The translations under genes and the position numbers were made by a program. The notes under the pieces were generated by a model that had not been told where the DNA came from, did no database searches, and worked only from the letters and a program-made list of their open reading frames with translations. A stretch of DNA of 64,000 nucleotides. It comes from Delphinapterus leucas. Lineage: Eukaryota; Chordata; Mammalia; Artiodactyla; Monodontidae. The stretch covers positions 3,537,478-3,601,477 of the forward strand of contig NW_022098024.1 in assembly GCF_002288925.2 (NCBI RefSeq), written 5' to 3'. Shown here piece after piece: positions 48,840 through 60,670 of the stretch. Position 1 is the stretch's first letter; the number at the start of each line of letters is the position of its first letter.

Positions 48840-49005
48840 CTCCTCATGTAATTTAACTCATTTAATACTCAAAATGGACCTATGGTATAGCTATTATTAT
48901 TATCTCCAAGTTACAGATGAGAGAAGCAAAGCAAAGATAAAGTAAGTAACTTGCCCATGTTCAGACAGTAACAAGTGCTGAAACCTGAAATCTGGACTTC
49001 TGCAT
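48840..49005 (-). repeat. MIR-like ancient SINE
   Basis: TAATTTAACTCATTTAATAC, then TATGGTATAGCTATTATTAT, CAAGTTACAGATGAGAGAAG and AAGTAACTTGCCCATGTTCA follow the reverse-complement MIR layout well. The flanks 48476-48839 and 49006-49450 show no other feature. Confidence 0.82.
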
Positions 49006-50357
49006 GGGATTTTACATTACATTCCTCCCATAGAATTACACACAGAACATTTAAAAAAGCACTGATATAAAATATAAAACATTGAAAAATATGTGGAACC
49101 ATTAAATTTTTCACACATGGAGACAGTTGTAATTACACACAGGCACACACACACATACTCACAGAGGAAACTTTATATGCCATTTGGGGCAAGTCTCAAT
49201 GAACATTCACTTTGTTAATTTCTCAGTAACATTTTATAAATATTGAAAGCTTTTCATTTATGCACAGTCTATGCAAGTATTCTATAAATATAGAAACACT
49301 CTGTTACTCTCCATAAGAACAATGCTGCATTTGGGCAATTAAATTTTAGGCAATTTCAGAGTACTTTATCTTTTTTATACCATTAGATTAATTAAACAGT
49401 TTCTATTTCAGCATATACTATCCAGGGCTTCTTAAAGAAATCACTGTGGATTGGTTCAAGATGGTGGAGTAGAAGAATGTGTGCTCACTCCCTCTTGAGA
49501 GAGCAGTGGAATCACAACTAACTGCTGAACAATCATCAACAGGAAGACAATGAAACTCACCAAAAAAGATACCCCACATCCAAAGAGAGCAGAAGCCACA
49601 ATGAGACAGCAGGAGGGGCATAATCACAATAAAATCAAATTTCATAACCACTGGGTGGGTGACTCACAAACTGGAGAACACTTATACCACAGAAGTCCAC
49701 CCACTGGAGTGAAGGTTCTGAGTCCAAGGGCAGGCTTCCCAACCTGAGGGCCTGGCAATGGGAGGAGGAATTCCTAGAGAATCAGACTTTGAAGTCTAGT
49801 GGGATTTGATTGCAGGACTTTGACAGGCCTGGGGAAAACAGAGACTCCACTCTTGGAGGGCACACACAAAGCAGTGTGTACATCAGGTCCCAGGGGGAAG
49901 GAGCAGTGACCCCAGGGGAGACTGAACCAGACCTACCTGCTAGTGTTGGAGGGTCTCCCGCAGAGGTGGGGGGTGGCTGTGGCTCACTGCAGGGACAAGG
50001 ACACTGGCAGCAGAAGTTCTGGGAAGTACTCCTTGGCGTGAGCCCTCCTGGAGTCCACCATTAGCCCCACCAAAGATCCTGTAAGCTCCAGTGCTGGGTC
50101 TCCTGAGACCAAACAACTAACAGGGGGGGAACTCAGCCCCACCCATCAGCAGATGAGTGGATTAAAGTTTTACAGAGCTCTGCCCACCAGAGCAACACCC
50201 AGCTCTACCCACCACCAGTCCCTCCCATCAGGAAGCTTGCACAAGCCTATTAGATAGCCTCATCCACCAGAGGGCAGACTGCAGAAGCAAGAAGAACTAC
50301 AATCTACAATCCTGCAGTCTGTGGAACAAAAGCCACATTCAGAGAAACATAGAAAAA

Positions 50358-51256
50358 ATGAAAAGGCAGAGGACTATGTACCAGTTGAAGGAACAAGATA
50401 AATCTCCAAAAAAACAACTAAATGAAGTGGAGATAGGCAACATTCCAGAAAAAGAATTCAGAATAATGATAGTGAAGATGATCCAGGAACTTGGAAAAAG
50501 AAGGGAGGCAAAGATCTAGAAGATGCAAGAAATATTTAACAAAGATCTAGAAGAATTAAAGAACAAACAAACAGAGATGAAAACTACAATAACTGAAGTG
50601 AAAAATACACTAGAAGGAATCAATAGCAGAATAACTGAGGAAAAAGAATGGATAGGTAACCTGGAAGACAGAATGGTGGAATTCACTGCCATGGAACAAA
50701 ATAAAGAAAGCAGAATGAAAAGAAATGAAGACAACCTAAGAGAAATCTGGGACAACATTAAAGGCACTAACATTCACATTATAGGGGTCCCAGAAAGAGA
50801 AGAGAGAGAGAAAGGACCCGAGAATATATCTGAAGAGATTATAGTCAAAAACTTCCCTAACATGGGAAAGGAAATAGCCACCCAAGTCCAGGAAGCGCAG
50901 AGAGTCCCAGGCAGGATAAACCCAAGGAGAAACATGCCAAGACACATACTAATCAAATTGACAAGACTTAAAGACAGAGAAAAATTATTAAAAGCAGCAA
51001 GGGAAAAATGACAAATAACATACAAGGGAACTCCAATAAGGTTAACAGCTGATTTCTCAGCAGAAACTCTAAAGCCAGAAGGGAGTGGCCCAATATATTT
51101 AAAGTGATGAAAAGGAAGAACCTACAACCAAGATTACCCATCAAGGATCGTATTCAGATTCTACAGAGAAATCAAAAGCTTTACAGACAAGCAAAAGCTA
51201 AGAGAATTCAGCACCACCAAACCAGCTCTACAACAAAAGCTAACAGAAATTCTCTA
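50358..51256 (+). pseudogene. L1 ORF1, with stops and frameshift
   Basis: ATG at 50358 opens MKRQRTMYQLKEQDKS. An in-frame TAG at 50517-50519 interrupts it. The frame reopens at 50523 for 162 residues: coiled coil (DLEELKNKQTEMKTTITE), then RRM-like core (NIHIIGVPEREE and IIVKNFPNMGKEIATQ). It stops at a TGA at 51009, where the copy at the left edge has tryptophan. The C-terminal domain continues in broken frames (LTADFSAETLKPEG). It is the RNA-binding chaperone partner of ORF2 in a live L1, but cannot make a full product here. Confidence 0.9.
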
Positions 51257-51302
51257 AGTGGGAAACACAAGAAAAGAAAAAAAATAGGAAAAAAAACGTA
51301 AA

Positions 51303-54300
51303 ACACACAAACATATGGAAATTAAACAACATCACTAAATAACCAAGAGATCACTGAAGAAATCAAAGAGAAAATCAAAAAATACATAGAGACAAATGAC
51401 AATGAAAACACAATGATCCAAAACCTTTGGGATGCAGCAAAAGCAGTTCTAAGAGGGAAGTTTATAGCAATACAATCCTACTTCAAGAAACAAGAAAAAT
51501 CTCAAATAAACAATCTAACCTTACACCTAAAGGAACTAGAGAAAGAAGACAAACAAAACCCAAAGTAGAAGAATAGAAATCATAAATATCAGAACAGAAA
51601 TAAATTAAATAGAAACTAAGAAAACAATAGCAAAGATCAATAAAACTAAAAGCTGGTTCTTTGAGAAGATAAACAAAATTGAGAAACCTTTAGCCAGACT
51701 CATCGAGAAAAAGAGGGAAAGGACTCAAATCAATAAAATTAGAAATGAAAAAGGAGAAGTTACAACAGACACCGCAGAAATACAAAGCATCCTAAGAGAC
51801 TACTACAAGCAACTCTATGCCAATAAAATGGACAACCTGGAAGAAATGGACAAATTCTTAGAAAGGACTAACCTTCCAAGACTGAACAAGCAGGAAATAG
51901 AAAAGATGAACAGACCAATCACAAGTAATGAAATTGAAACTGTGATTAAAAATCTTCCAACAAACAAAGTCCAGGACCAGATGGCTTCACAGGTGAATTC
52001 TATACAAACATTTAGAGAAGAGCTAACACCTATCCTTCTCAAACTCTCCCAAAATATAGCAGAGGGAGGAACAATCCCAAACTCATTCTATGAGGTCACC
52101 ATCACCCTGATACAAAACCAGACAAAGACGTCACAAAAAAAGAAAACTACAGGGGAATACCTCTGAAGAACATAGATGCAAAAATCCTCAACAAAATACT
52201 AGCAAACAGAATACAACAGCACATTAAAAGGATCATACACCATGATCAAGTGGGGTTTATCCTAGGAATAAAAGAATTATTCAATATATGCAAATCAATT
52301 AATGTGATAAACCATATTAATAAATCAAAGGATAAAAACCATGTGATCATCTCAATAGATGCAGAAAAGGCTTTTGATAAAATGTATCACCAATTTATGA
52401 TAAAAACTCTCCAGAAAGTGGACATAGAGGGAACCTACCTCAACATAATAAAAGCCATATATGAGAAACCCACAGCAGACATCTTCCTCAATGGTGAAAA
52501 ACTGAAAGCATTTTTCCTAAGATCAGGAAAAAGACAGCGTTTTCCACTCTTACCACTATTATTCAACATACTTTTGGAAGTCCTAGCCATGGCAATCAGA
52601 GAAGAAAGAGAAATAAAAGTAATGCAAATTGGAAAAGAAGAAGTAAAACTGTCACTGTTTGAAGATGACATGATACTACACATAGATAATCCTAAAGATG
52701 CCACCCGAAAACTACTAGATCTAATCAATGAATTTGGTAAAGTTGCAGGATACAAAATTAATGCACAGAAATCTCTTGCACTCCTATACACTAACAACAA
52801 AAGATCAGAAAGGGAAATTAAGGAAACAATCCCACTCACCACTGCAACAAAAAGAATAAAATACCTAGGAATAAACCTACCTAAGGTGGTAAAAGACCTG
52901 TACTCAGAAAACTATAAGACACTGATGAATGAAATCAAAGATTACACAAACAGATGGAGAGATATACCATGTTCTCGGATTGGAAGAATCAATATTGTGA
53001 AAATGACTACACTACCCAAAGCAATCTACAGATTCAATGCAACCCCTGTCAAATTGCCAATGGCATTTTTTACAGAACTAGAACAAAAAATCTTAAAATT
53101 TGTATGGAGACACAAAGGACCCCAAATAGCCAAAGCAATCTTGAGAGGAAAAAAACAGAGCTGGAGGAATCAGGCTCCCTGACTTCAGAATATACTACAA
53201 AGCTACAGTAATCAAGAAAATATGGTCCTGGCACAAAAACAGAAATATAGATCAGTGGAATGGGATAGAAAGCCCAGAGATAAACCGATGCACCTATGGT
53301 CAACTAAATGACAAAGGAGGCAAAGATATACAATGGAGAAAAGACAGTCTCTTCAACAAATGGTTCTGGGAAAACTGGACAGCTACATGTAAAAGAATGA
53401 AGTTAGAACACTTCCTAACATCATGCACAAAAATAAACTCAAAATGGATTAAAGACAAGACACTATAAAATTCTTAGAGGAAAACGTAGGAAGAATACTC
53501 TTTAACATAAATCACAGCAAGATCTTTTTTGATCCACCTCCTAGAGTAATGGAAATAAAACAAAAATAAATAAATGGAACCTAATGAAACTTAAAAGCTT
53601 TTGCACAGCAAAGGAAACTATAAACAAGATGAAAAGACAACCCTCAGAATGGGAGAAAATATTTGCAAACACATCAATGGGCAAAGGATTAATCTCCAAA
53701 ATATATAAACAGCTCATGCAGCTCAGTATTAAACAAAACAAACAACCCAATCAAAAAATAGGCAGAAGACATAAGTAGACATTTCTCCAAGGAAGACATA
53801 CAGATGGCCAAGAGGCATATGAAAAGTTGCTCAATATAACTAATTATTAGAGAAATGCAAATCAAAACTACAATGAGGTGTCACCTCACACTGGTTAGAA
53901 TGGCATCATCAGAAAATCTACAAACAACAATTGCTGGAGAGGGTGTGGAGAAAGGGAACCCTCTTGTACTGTTGGTGGGATTGTAAATTGATACAGCTAC
54001 TATGGAGAACAGTATGGAGGTACCTTAAAAAAATAAAAATAGAATTACCATATGACCCAGCAATCCGAAAACTGAGCATATACCCAGAGAAAACCATAAT
54101 TCAGAAAGACTCATGCACCCCAATATTCACTGCAGCACTATTTTTTTAAACATCTTTATTGGAGTATAATTGCTTTACAACGGTGTGTTAGTTTCTGCTT
54201 TATAACAAAGTGAATCAGCTATACACATACATATATCCCCATATCTCCTCCCTCTTGCATCTCTCTCCCACCCTACCTATCCCAATCCTCTAGGTGCTCA

Positions 54301-55160
54301 CAAAGCACTGAGGTGATCTCCCTGTGCTATGTGGCTGCTTCCCACTAGCTATCTATTTTACATTTGGTAGTGTATATATGTCCATGCCACTCTCTCACTT
54401 TGTCCCAGCTTACCCTTCCCCCTCCCCATGTCCTCACGTCCATTCTGTACGTCTGTGTCTTTATTCCTGTCCTGCCCCTAGGTTCTTCAGAACCATTTTT
54501 TTTTTTAGATTCCATATATATGTGTTAACATACAGTATTTGTTTTTCTCTTTCTGACTTACTTCACTCTGTATGACAGAATGACAGACTCTAGGTCCATC
54601 CACCTCACTACAAATAACTCAATTTCGTTTCTTTTTATGGCTGAGTAATATTCCTCTGTATGTATGTGCCACATCTTCTTTATCCATTCATCTCTCAATG
54701 GACACTTAGGTTGCTTCCATGTCCTGGCTATTGTAAACAGAGCTGCAGTGAACATTGTGGTACATGACTCTTTTTGAATTCTGGTTTTCTCAGGGTATAT
54801 GCCTAGTAGTGGGATTGCTGGGTCATATGGTAACTCTATTTTTAGTTTTCTAAGGGACCGCCATACTGTTCTCCATAGTGGCTGTATCAATTTACATTCC
54901 CACCAACAGTGCAGCACTATTTACAATAGCCAGGACATAGAAGCAGCCTAAATGCCCATTGACTGACGAATGGATAAAGAAGATGTGGTACATATATACA
55001 AAGAAATATTACTCAGCCATAAGAAGGAGTGAAACTGGGTGATTTGTAGAGACGTGGGTGGACCTAGAGATCGTCATACAGATTGAAGTAAGTCAGAAGG
55101 AGAAAAGCAAATATCGTATACTAATGCATATATGTGGAACCTAGAAAAATGGGACAGATG
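51303..55160 (+). pseudogene. L1 ORF2 lacking the endonuclease; RT domain in one 310-residue frame
   Basis: Coding order begins in the linker (QKLWDAAKAVLRG-type sequence near 51420) and passes into RT. The longest frame (52250-53182) holds motif A ([12 protein letters not shown], residues 33-44). Motif B is altered: [15 protein letters not shown] replaces the usual QGCPLSPLLFN. The active-site box is FEDD (137-140) where L1 normally has FADD. Thumb and C-terminal parts follow in other frames to 54130 and again after the nested L1 from 54910. Frameshifts near 52180 and 53185, the missing endonuclease and the altered motifs make it non-functional. Confidence 0.9.
54131..54922 (-). mobile_element. 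Nested inverted L1 3' end with 13-bp target duplication
   Basis: TGCAGCACTATTT occurs at 54131-54143 and 54910-54922 and marks the target duplication; the insert is 54144-54909. It holds antisense poly(A), 3'UTR and an ORF2 C-terminus. The frame 54558-54917 on the minus strand reads [17 protein letters not shown], with the zinc-knuckle cysteine kept. It inserted into the matching part of another L1, so the two copies now face each other and could pair as an inverted repeat. Confidence 0.95.
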
Positions 55161-55373
55161 AACAGATTTGCAAGGCAGAAATAGAGACACAGATGTAGAG
55201 GACAAATGTATGGACACCAAGGGGGGAAAACGGGGGATGGATGGTGGTGGTGGAGTGAATTGGGAGTTTGGGATTAACATATATACACTAATATGTATAA
55301 AGTAGATAACTAATAAGAACCCGCTATATAAAAATAAAGAAATAAAATAAAATTCAAAAAAGAAAAAAAAAAA

Positions 55374-56885
55374 GAACTGACTAGAAGAGATGGGAATAGT
55401 GGAACAAAATAAAGTATATGTTTACTTTTTCTGTTCAGTGTTGGGGGGTAGGGTGGGGAATCACTGTGAATCTCTCCAGACTTAAGAAGTTATCAAAACA
55501 TTTGAACAAACACTAGTATCTTCAAAAACAAGATATCTAATGAAAACAGAAACTTTATTTAAAGTATGCAAGCATTGTTCATATCTGACAAGGAAAAACG
55601 GTGTTTTGCAAACCTCTCCATAAGCTGCACTTAAACTCGTCTTGTAATTCCTAGGGCAGAAATCAGATGAAATATTCTTTTCCAGCCTTACTTTATTATC
55701 CAGTCATGGTGGAGCTAAAGCAGTTATTTCCGGAGCACATGAAGATCTCTCAATCCCTATACAAATCAATAATAATTTTACTTAACAAGAAATTATACTT
55801 TCTGTACCTACTTCACGGCAGGCATCATGTTAGGCATTTGAGATACCAGCTTAAATAATATATGGTATCAGTCCTCAGTGTATTTAGTCTATTAAGGAAG
55901 ATCTGACAAAAATAAAGTGCAATAAAATACAATGTGTTCGTGATAGAAAACTGAATAACATGCTCTATAAGGAAATAAGAAGAACATCTGAATCAGACTT
56001 TGATTCAACGTTCAGAGTTAGATTCCTAAAGGAATGTTAAATTACCTGAATTTTCAAATTTAAATTTTGCCTACATGTGTACATCATTAGGCAGAGAAAT
56101 TAGCCTGTATGAAATCATGGTAGAATGACACCATACGCAGTCGTCAATAAACCTCACGCAATGTATTATGGTCAATATCACAAATGGAAGTGAGATGAAG
56201 CTGTGGAGAGGGACAAGTGTGCTAAGATACAGAGTTTGAAATTGATCTGGAAAGTTATGCAGAATTACTGAAACATTTAAAGCAGAACATTAATATGCTG
56301 ACATTAGTGTGGACGGATCAGAGGGAATCCTGATTAGAGCCTTGAAAACTAGTGGTGCTGTTGTACCAATCCAAGTTTTCAGAGACATGAGCTTAAGGTA
56401 GGATGAATGGTGATAAACCTAAGAATTATTGTGAAAGTAGTAGCTATAGAGCATGATCAGATATAAGATATGGAAAAGGGCGGTAAGTGAGAATGAAGAA
56501 GACAAATGTAATTCCCAGATTTTTGTTTTGGACAAATATATTCTTGCTACCATTATTTACTAATGAAAGGGATACTGGAAGAGAAACACGTATGGAGCAA
56601 AAGATGATGGATTTGGTTTCTGATATGTTGGGTTTGAGGTGCCAGTGGAATATCCAGGAAAAACATTTCTGTTAAGAATCGTAAGTAGCGATGATCTGAG
56701 AAGCCTGGAATAAAAGTACAGAGTCAGGAGTTACTAAAGTCGTACAGGGCAATGAAAGTCATGGGTTTCAATGATTAGAAATGCAGACATCTAAGGGATA
56801 AACTGACAAAGAAGAAACCACAAAGGAGATCAATTAAGATTTGCTCCGGCAAATATGACAGTGGTATCTAGTAAAGTGATTCACA
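55374..56885. other. Mostly single-copy stretch
   Basis: No gene. 55810-55930 contains a GGCATTTGAGATACCAGC-like block that may be the same ancient repeat type as at 20.82 kb. Confidence 0.4.
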
Positions 56886-56889
56886 TCAC

Positions 56890-57120
56890 CTAAGGGCATA
56901 GATGTTACCGTCAGACTACCTAAGTTCAAATTTTGGCTCTGTATCTATCTAGATATATAAATTTTGACAAGTTGCTTAAATTTCTTGAGCCCATGTGTTA
57001 ATCTGTAAAATGAGGATATTAACAGTACATACCCCAGTACATACAGGGTTACAGGGAAGATTAAATATTAAATGATTTAAGTTCCTGGCATAGGATAAGA
57101 ACTCAATAAATGTTAGCTCT
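56890..57120 (+). repeat. Near full-length MIR
   Basis: Recognisable in order: GTCAGACTACCTAAGTTCAA (tRNA-like B-box region), GACAAGTTGCTTAAATTTCT, TAATCTGTAAAATGAGGATA, GGGAAGATTAAATATTAAAT, TCCTGGCATAGGATAAGAAC and CTCAATAAATGTTAGCT. It is the best preserved MIR in the window. Confidence 0.9.
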
Positions 57121-57342
57121 TGTTAAACTTTTTTTTTTTTTTCTGTATGCGGGCCTCTCACTGTTGTGGCCTCTCCCATTGCAGAGCACAGGCTCTGGAC
57201 GCGCAGGCCGAGTGGCCATGGCTCACGGGCCCAGCCGCCCCACGGCATGTGGGATCTTCCCGGACCGGGGCACGAACCCGTGTCCCCTGCATCAGCAGGC
57301 GGAATCTCAACCACTGCGCCACCAGGGGAGCCCTGTTATCCT
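57121..57342 (-). mobile_element. GC-rich CHR SINE (inverted)
   Basis: The body is 57130-57333, with a T-rich antisense tail on the left and the inverted head GCGCCACCAGGGGAGCCC on the right. The flanks TGTTAAACT (57121-57129) and TGTTATCCT (57334-57342) agree at 7 of 9 positions, a probable duplication. It lies between the end of a MIR and an L1 tail. Confidence 0.93.
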
Positions 57343-58425
57343 TTTTTGAGATATAATTGACACATATTAATTTCAGGTTCACAACATAATAATTTGATAT
57401 TTGTATATATTGCAAAATGCTCACCACAATGACTAGTCAGCATCCATCACCACATAGTTACAAACTTATTTTCTTGTGATGTGAACTTTTAAGATCTACT
57501 CTCTTAGCAACTTTCAAATATGCAATACAGTACTATTAACCATAGTCACCATGTTGTACATCATATCCCCAGGACTTATTTATTTATAACACCAATGTGC
57601 AGCCTGTATCTATGAGTTCTATGCGTTTAGTTTTGGTTTGGGGTTTTTTTAGTTTCTACATATAAGTAAAATCATAGGGTATTTTTCTTTCTCTGCCTTA
57701 TTTCACTTAGCCATTTTGCCCTCCGGGCCCATCTATGCTGTTGCAAATGGCAAGGTGTTCTTCTTTCTCATGGCTGAATAATATCCCATTGTGTATATAT
57801 ATCACATCTTCTTTATCCATTTATCCGGGCACTTAGATTGTTTCCATATCTTGGCTATTGTGAATAATGCTGCAATAACATGAGAGTGCATATATCTCTT
57901 CAATATCCTGTTTTCATTTCCTTTGGGTATATGTCCAGAAGTGGAATTACTGGATCAACTGGTGGATCTGTTTTTAAATTTTTGAGGAAACTCCATATTG
58001 TTTTTCATTGTCCCTGAGACAATTTGCATTCCCACCAACAGTGTACAAAGGTTTCCTTTTCTCCACATCCTCACCAACGCTTGTTACCTCTTGTCTTCTT
58101 GACGATGGCCATTCTAACAGATGTGAGGTGATATCTCATTGCGGTTTTGATTTGCATTTTCCTGAAGATTAGTGATATTGAGCCTTGTTTCATGTAACTT
58201 TGGCCATTTGTATGGCTTCCTGGAAAAAAAAAAGGTCCATTTACGTCCTCCACCCTTGTTCTTTTAAATAGAATTGTTTGGTTTTTTTGTTTATGAGTTC
58301 TTTATATATTTTATTAACCCTTTATTCCATATATGGTTTGCAAATTTTTCTCCCGTTCTATAGGTTGCCTTTAATTTTGTTGTTTCTTTTGCCATGTAGA
58401 AACTTTTAAGGTTGATGTAGTTTCG
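57343..58425 (-). mobile_element. Inverted L1 (L1MA/MB-type) 3'UTR and ORF2 C-terminus
   Basis: Antisense 3' end from GATATAATTGACACATATTA, 3'UTR to about 57650, then ORF2 C-terminal sequence. It includes CATTCCCACCAACAGTGTAC and TTCTAACAGATGTGAGGTGA, conserved across L1s. It is moderately decayed. The match breaks near 58425 and resumes near 58550. Confidence 0.88.
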
Positions 58426-58624
58426 AAATGGAGGGTAGTTATCAGTAAGCCATTAATAACTAATAAACTATAAACTTCCTTCACTGATAAGGCTCGTTTT
58501 AACTGTTTTTATAAAAACTTGCATATACTTGCAGAATATTAGCTGATTGTATATTCAGGAGTTTAATTCTGGGCTCTCATTGGTTTATGTGACTATTTTT
58601 ATGCCAGTACCATACTCTTTAAAT

Positions 58625-58859
58625 GACTGTAGCTTTTTTTTTTTTTTTTTTTTTTCGGTACGCGGGCCTCTCACTGTTGTGGCCTCTCCCATTGCGGAGC
58701 ACAGGCTCTGGACGCGCAGGCTCAGCGGCCATGGCTCACGGGCCCAGCCGCTCCACGNNNNNNNNNNNNNNNNNNNNNNNNNNNNNNNNCCCGTGTCCCC
58801 TGCATCGGCAGGCGGACTCTCAACCACTGCGCCACCAGGGAAGCCCGACTGTAGCTTTT
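58625..58859 (-). mobile_element. GC-rich CHR SINE (inverted) with 13-bp target duplication and an N run
   Basis: GACTGTAGCTTTT flanks it perfectly (58625-58637 and 58847-58859). The body 58638-58846 matches the copy at 57.1 kb base for base over most of its length. Positions 58758-58789 are 32 Ns inside the GC-rich middle. Confidence 0.95.
58758..58789. other. 32-base run of N
   Basis: Undetermined bases inside the CHR SINE. The sister SINE at 57.1 kb has exactly 32 bases between the same flanking words, so the N count looks like a true length. Confidence 0.99.
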
Positions 58860-58995
58860 AATATAGTTTGAAATCAGGAAGTGTGATGCCTTCAGCTCTG
58901 TTGTTCTTTCTCAGGATTGCTTTGGCTATTCGGGGTCTTTTGTGGTTTCATACAGATTTTAAGGTTTTTTTTTCTATTTCTGTGAATCATAGAAA

Positions 58996-59985
58996 AAAAC
59001 AAATAATAATTTCATTGTTACTCTATCAGTACATTTTAAAATTTGTTTCCACTTTTTACCTAAACGACAAACCTACAGGCATCTATGATAAAAATTGCTC
59101 CTTAGCAGTTAGGTAAGAAGTCCTAGAGAGACCATATCTAAATTTTGGTGAGTGCACATTGAAAGTAAATGTAGTTTTTAATGCTTTGCCCATATTGCCA
59201 AGAATTTTTTTAACTCTTAAAACACGAAGGATTCTGCAATGTATCTGGTGAGTAATTCAATTGTATGCGTCAAAATCCTTTAAAAATATATCACTCTTTG
59301 ACCAGTCATTCCTCCTTGTATAACCATAGAAAACAGGAATAGATATGAAAAGTATGCATAGTGCTAAAATATTATTTGGTGTTTGGAAATTGTACATGAA
59401 AAGTATTATGAGAGGAATAACAGTGAAACTCATCAAGTATCAAATTTTGAAATGAACTGCCATGTGTGACGCTGAATAAAAGGAGGGATTAAAGGAAATG
59501 TGAACACAAGTACAAACTAAGCTGTTCATATGAGCAATCATCAGATACAATGAGTTCTGAAACGCCCAGATTTTACCTATTGTGAAAATGTCACACTTTA
59601 AACTTAATAAACCTTCCATTACATTTAACTAAACTTGAAATTTTTATCTTCGTATTGTGATTCGTCAGTTTATTGTGTTCCGTAGAGCTGAGCACTGGAA
59701 ATGACAGTCCAATTTTTCAAGGGAATTTACTTTAGAGTCAAGTGAATTGGAGCAATCAATCCTTCAGTTATAGTAAACATCTTGACTGTATATGTTACAA
59801 AGAAGTCCTCACATTCCAGTGTTCTGTATTTTCAGCCACTTATGTTTTTAACCTGAGAAACCTAAGAAAAAGTCCAAGAGGAAAATTTTCATTTTGTTAC
59901 AATATGGATCTTTAGGTCATACTTAGGAAACATGCCTCAAAAAATATGCCAAAATAATAACATCAATATCAGCAATAATAATTAA
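58996..59985. other. Single-copy stretch
   Basis: No gene or repeat recognised. Confidence 0.45.
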
Positions 59986-59989
59986 CAAA

Positions 59990-60200
59990 TAATTAAAACT
60001 TGCTATGTACCAAATAGTGCTCTACATTTTTTCCTGAATGTCCCATTTAATCTCCAAAAAGCACATCAATAAATAAAATATGACATAGGTACTATTATAA
60101 TCTTCATTTTACATATAAGAAAACCAAAGCACAGATGTTTTCAAGTGTCCAAGTTCACACAGGTGATGCGGACAAGATGGAATCTGGGCCGCCATTGTGA
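59990..60200 (-). repeat. MIR-like ancient SINE
   Basis: GTACCAAATAGTGCTCTACA, then TAGGTACTATTATAATCTTC, ATTTTACATATAAGAAAACC, AAGTGTCCAAGTTCACACAG and GATGGAATCTGGGCCGCC follow the reverse-complement MIR over most of its length. Confidence 0.85.
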
Positions 60201-60329
60201 AGACCACACTCTCCCCTTTGGTCAGACTAGAAACAGTTCTTCTGTTAGGTTGTGACATGCCAAGATCTTTGATTTCATTTTTGTGCTTGGAACATTGTTT
60301 TCTTCCTTTAACTTTTATTATCGAAAGAA

Positions 60330-60670
60330 CAGTTAACACTAGATTGATCCTCTTAACAGACTTTTAAGTGTATAATACATTACTGTTGACTATAGGTATC
60401 AATACAAAGTTGTAGAGCAGATGTCTAGAGCTTATTCATCTTGCTTAACTGAAGCTGTATGCCCTTTGATTACTCTCCATCCCCCTCTACTGCCAGCCCC
60501 TGGCAACTACCATTTACTCTTCCATTCTATGAATTTGATTACTTTAGATACCTCATGTAAGTGGAACCATGCAGCATTTGTCTTCCTATAACTGGATTAT
60601 TTCGCTAAGCACAATGTCCTCAAGGTTCATCCGTGTTGCATACTGCAGAATTTCCTATTTTAGCTTGAAT
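60330..60670 (-). mobile_element. Old inverted L1 3'UTR fragment
   Basis: CATTACTGTTGACTATAGGT, then CTGCCAGCCCCTGGCAACTA, then GATACCTCATGTAAGTGGAA and CACAATGTCCTCAAGGTTCA are antisense blocks of mid-age L1 3' regions. Confidence 0.75.

Larger units (their letters stand above)
49452..55373 (+). mobile_element. L1 with both ends but no endonuclease region, carrying a nested inverted L1
   Basis: The 5'UTR starts at TTCAAGATGGTGGAGTAGAA and runs to 50357. It is followed by ORF1 (50358 to about 51256), ORF2 without its first part (about 51303-55160) and a 3'UTR ending in A-rich sequence at about 55373. ORF1 is followed, after only about 45 bp, by ORF2 linker sequence (ACACACAAACATATGGAAAT), so about 1 kb encoding the endonuclease is absent. 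A second inverted L1 (54144-54909) sits in the ORF2 C-terminus. No convincing outer target duplication was found. Confidence 0.92.
58550..58995 (-). mobile_element. Continuation of the inverted L1, split by a CHR SINE
   Basis: TATGTGACTATTTTTATGCC leads into ORF2 sequence to TATTCGGGGTCTTTTGTGGT at about 58950. In an intact L1, several hundred bases separate this from the previous piece. Here only about 125 bp of unrelated sequence (58426-58549) do, so there was a deletion with filler or a rearrangement. Confidence 0.8.

Noticed and set aside
49452..55373. Possibility that the 49.4 kb L1 is active
   Set aside because: ORF1 has two in-frame stops, ORF2 lacks the endonuclease and is frameshifted, and another L1 is inserted in it.
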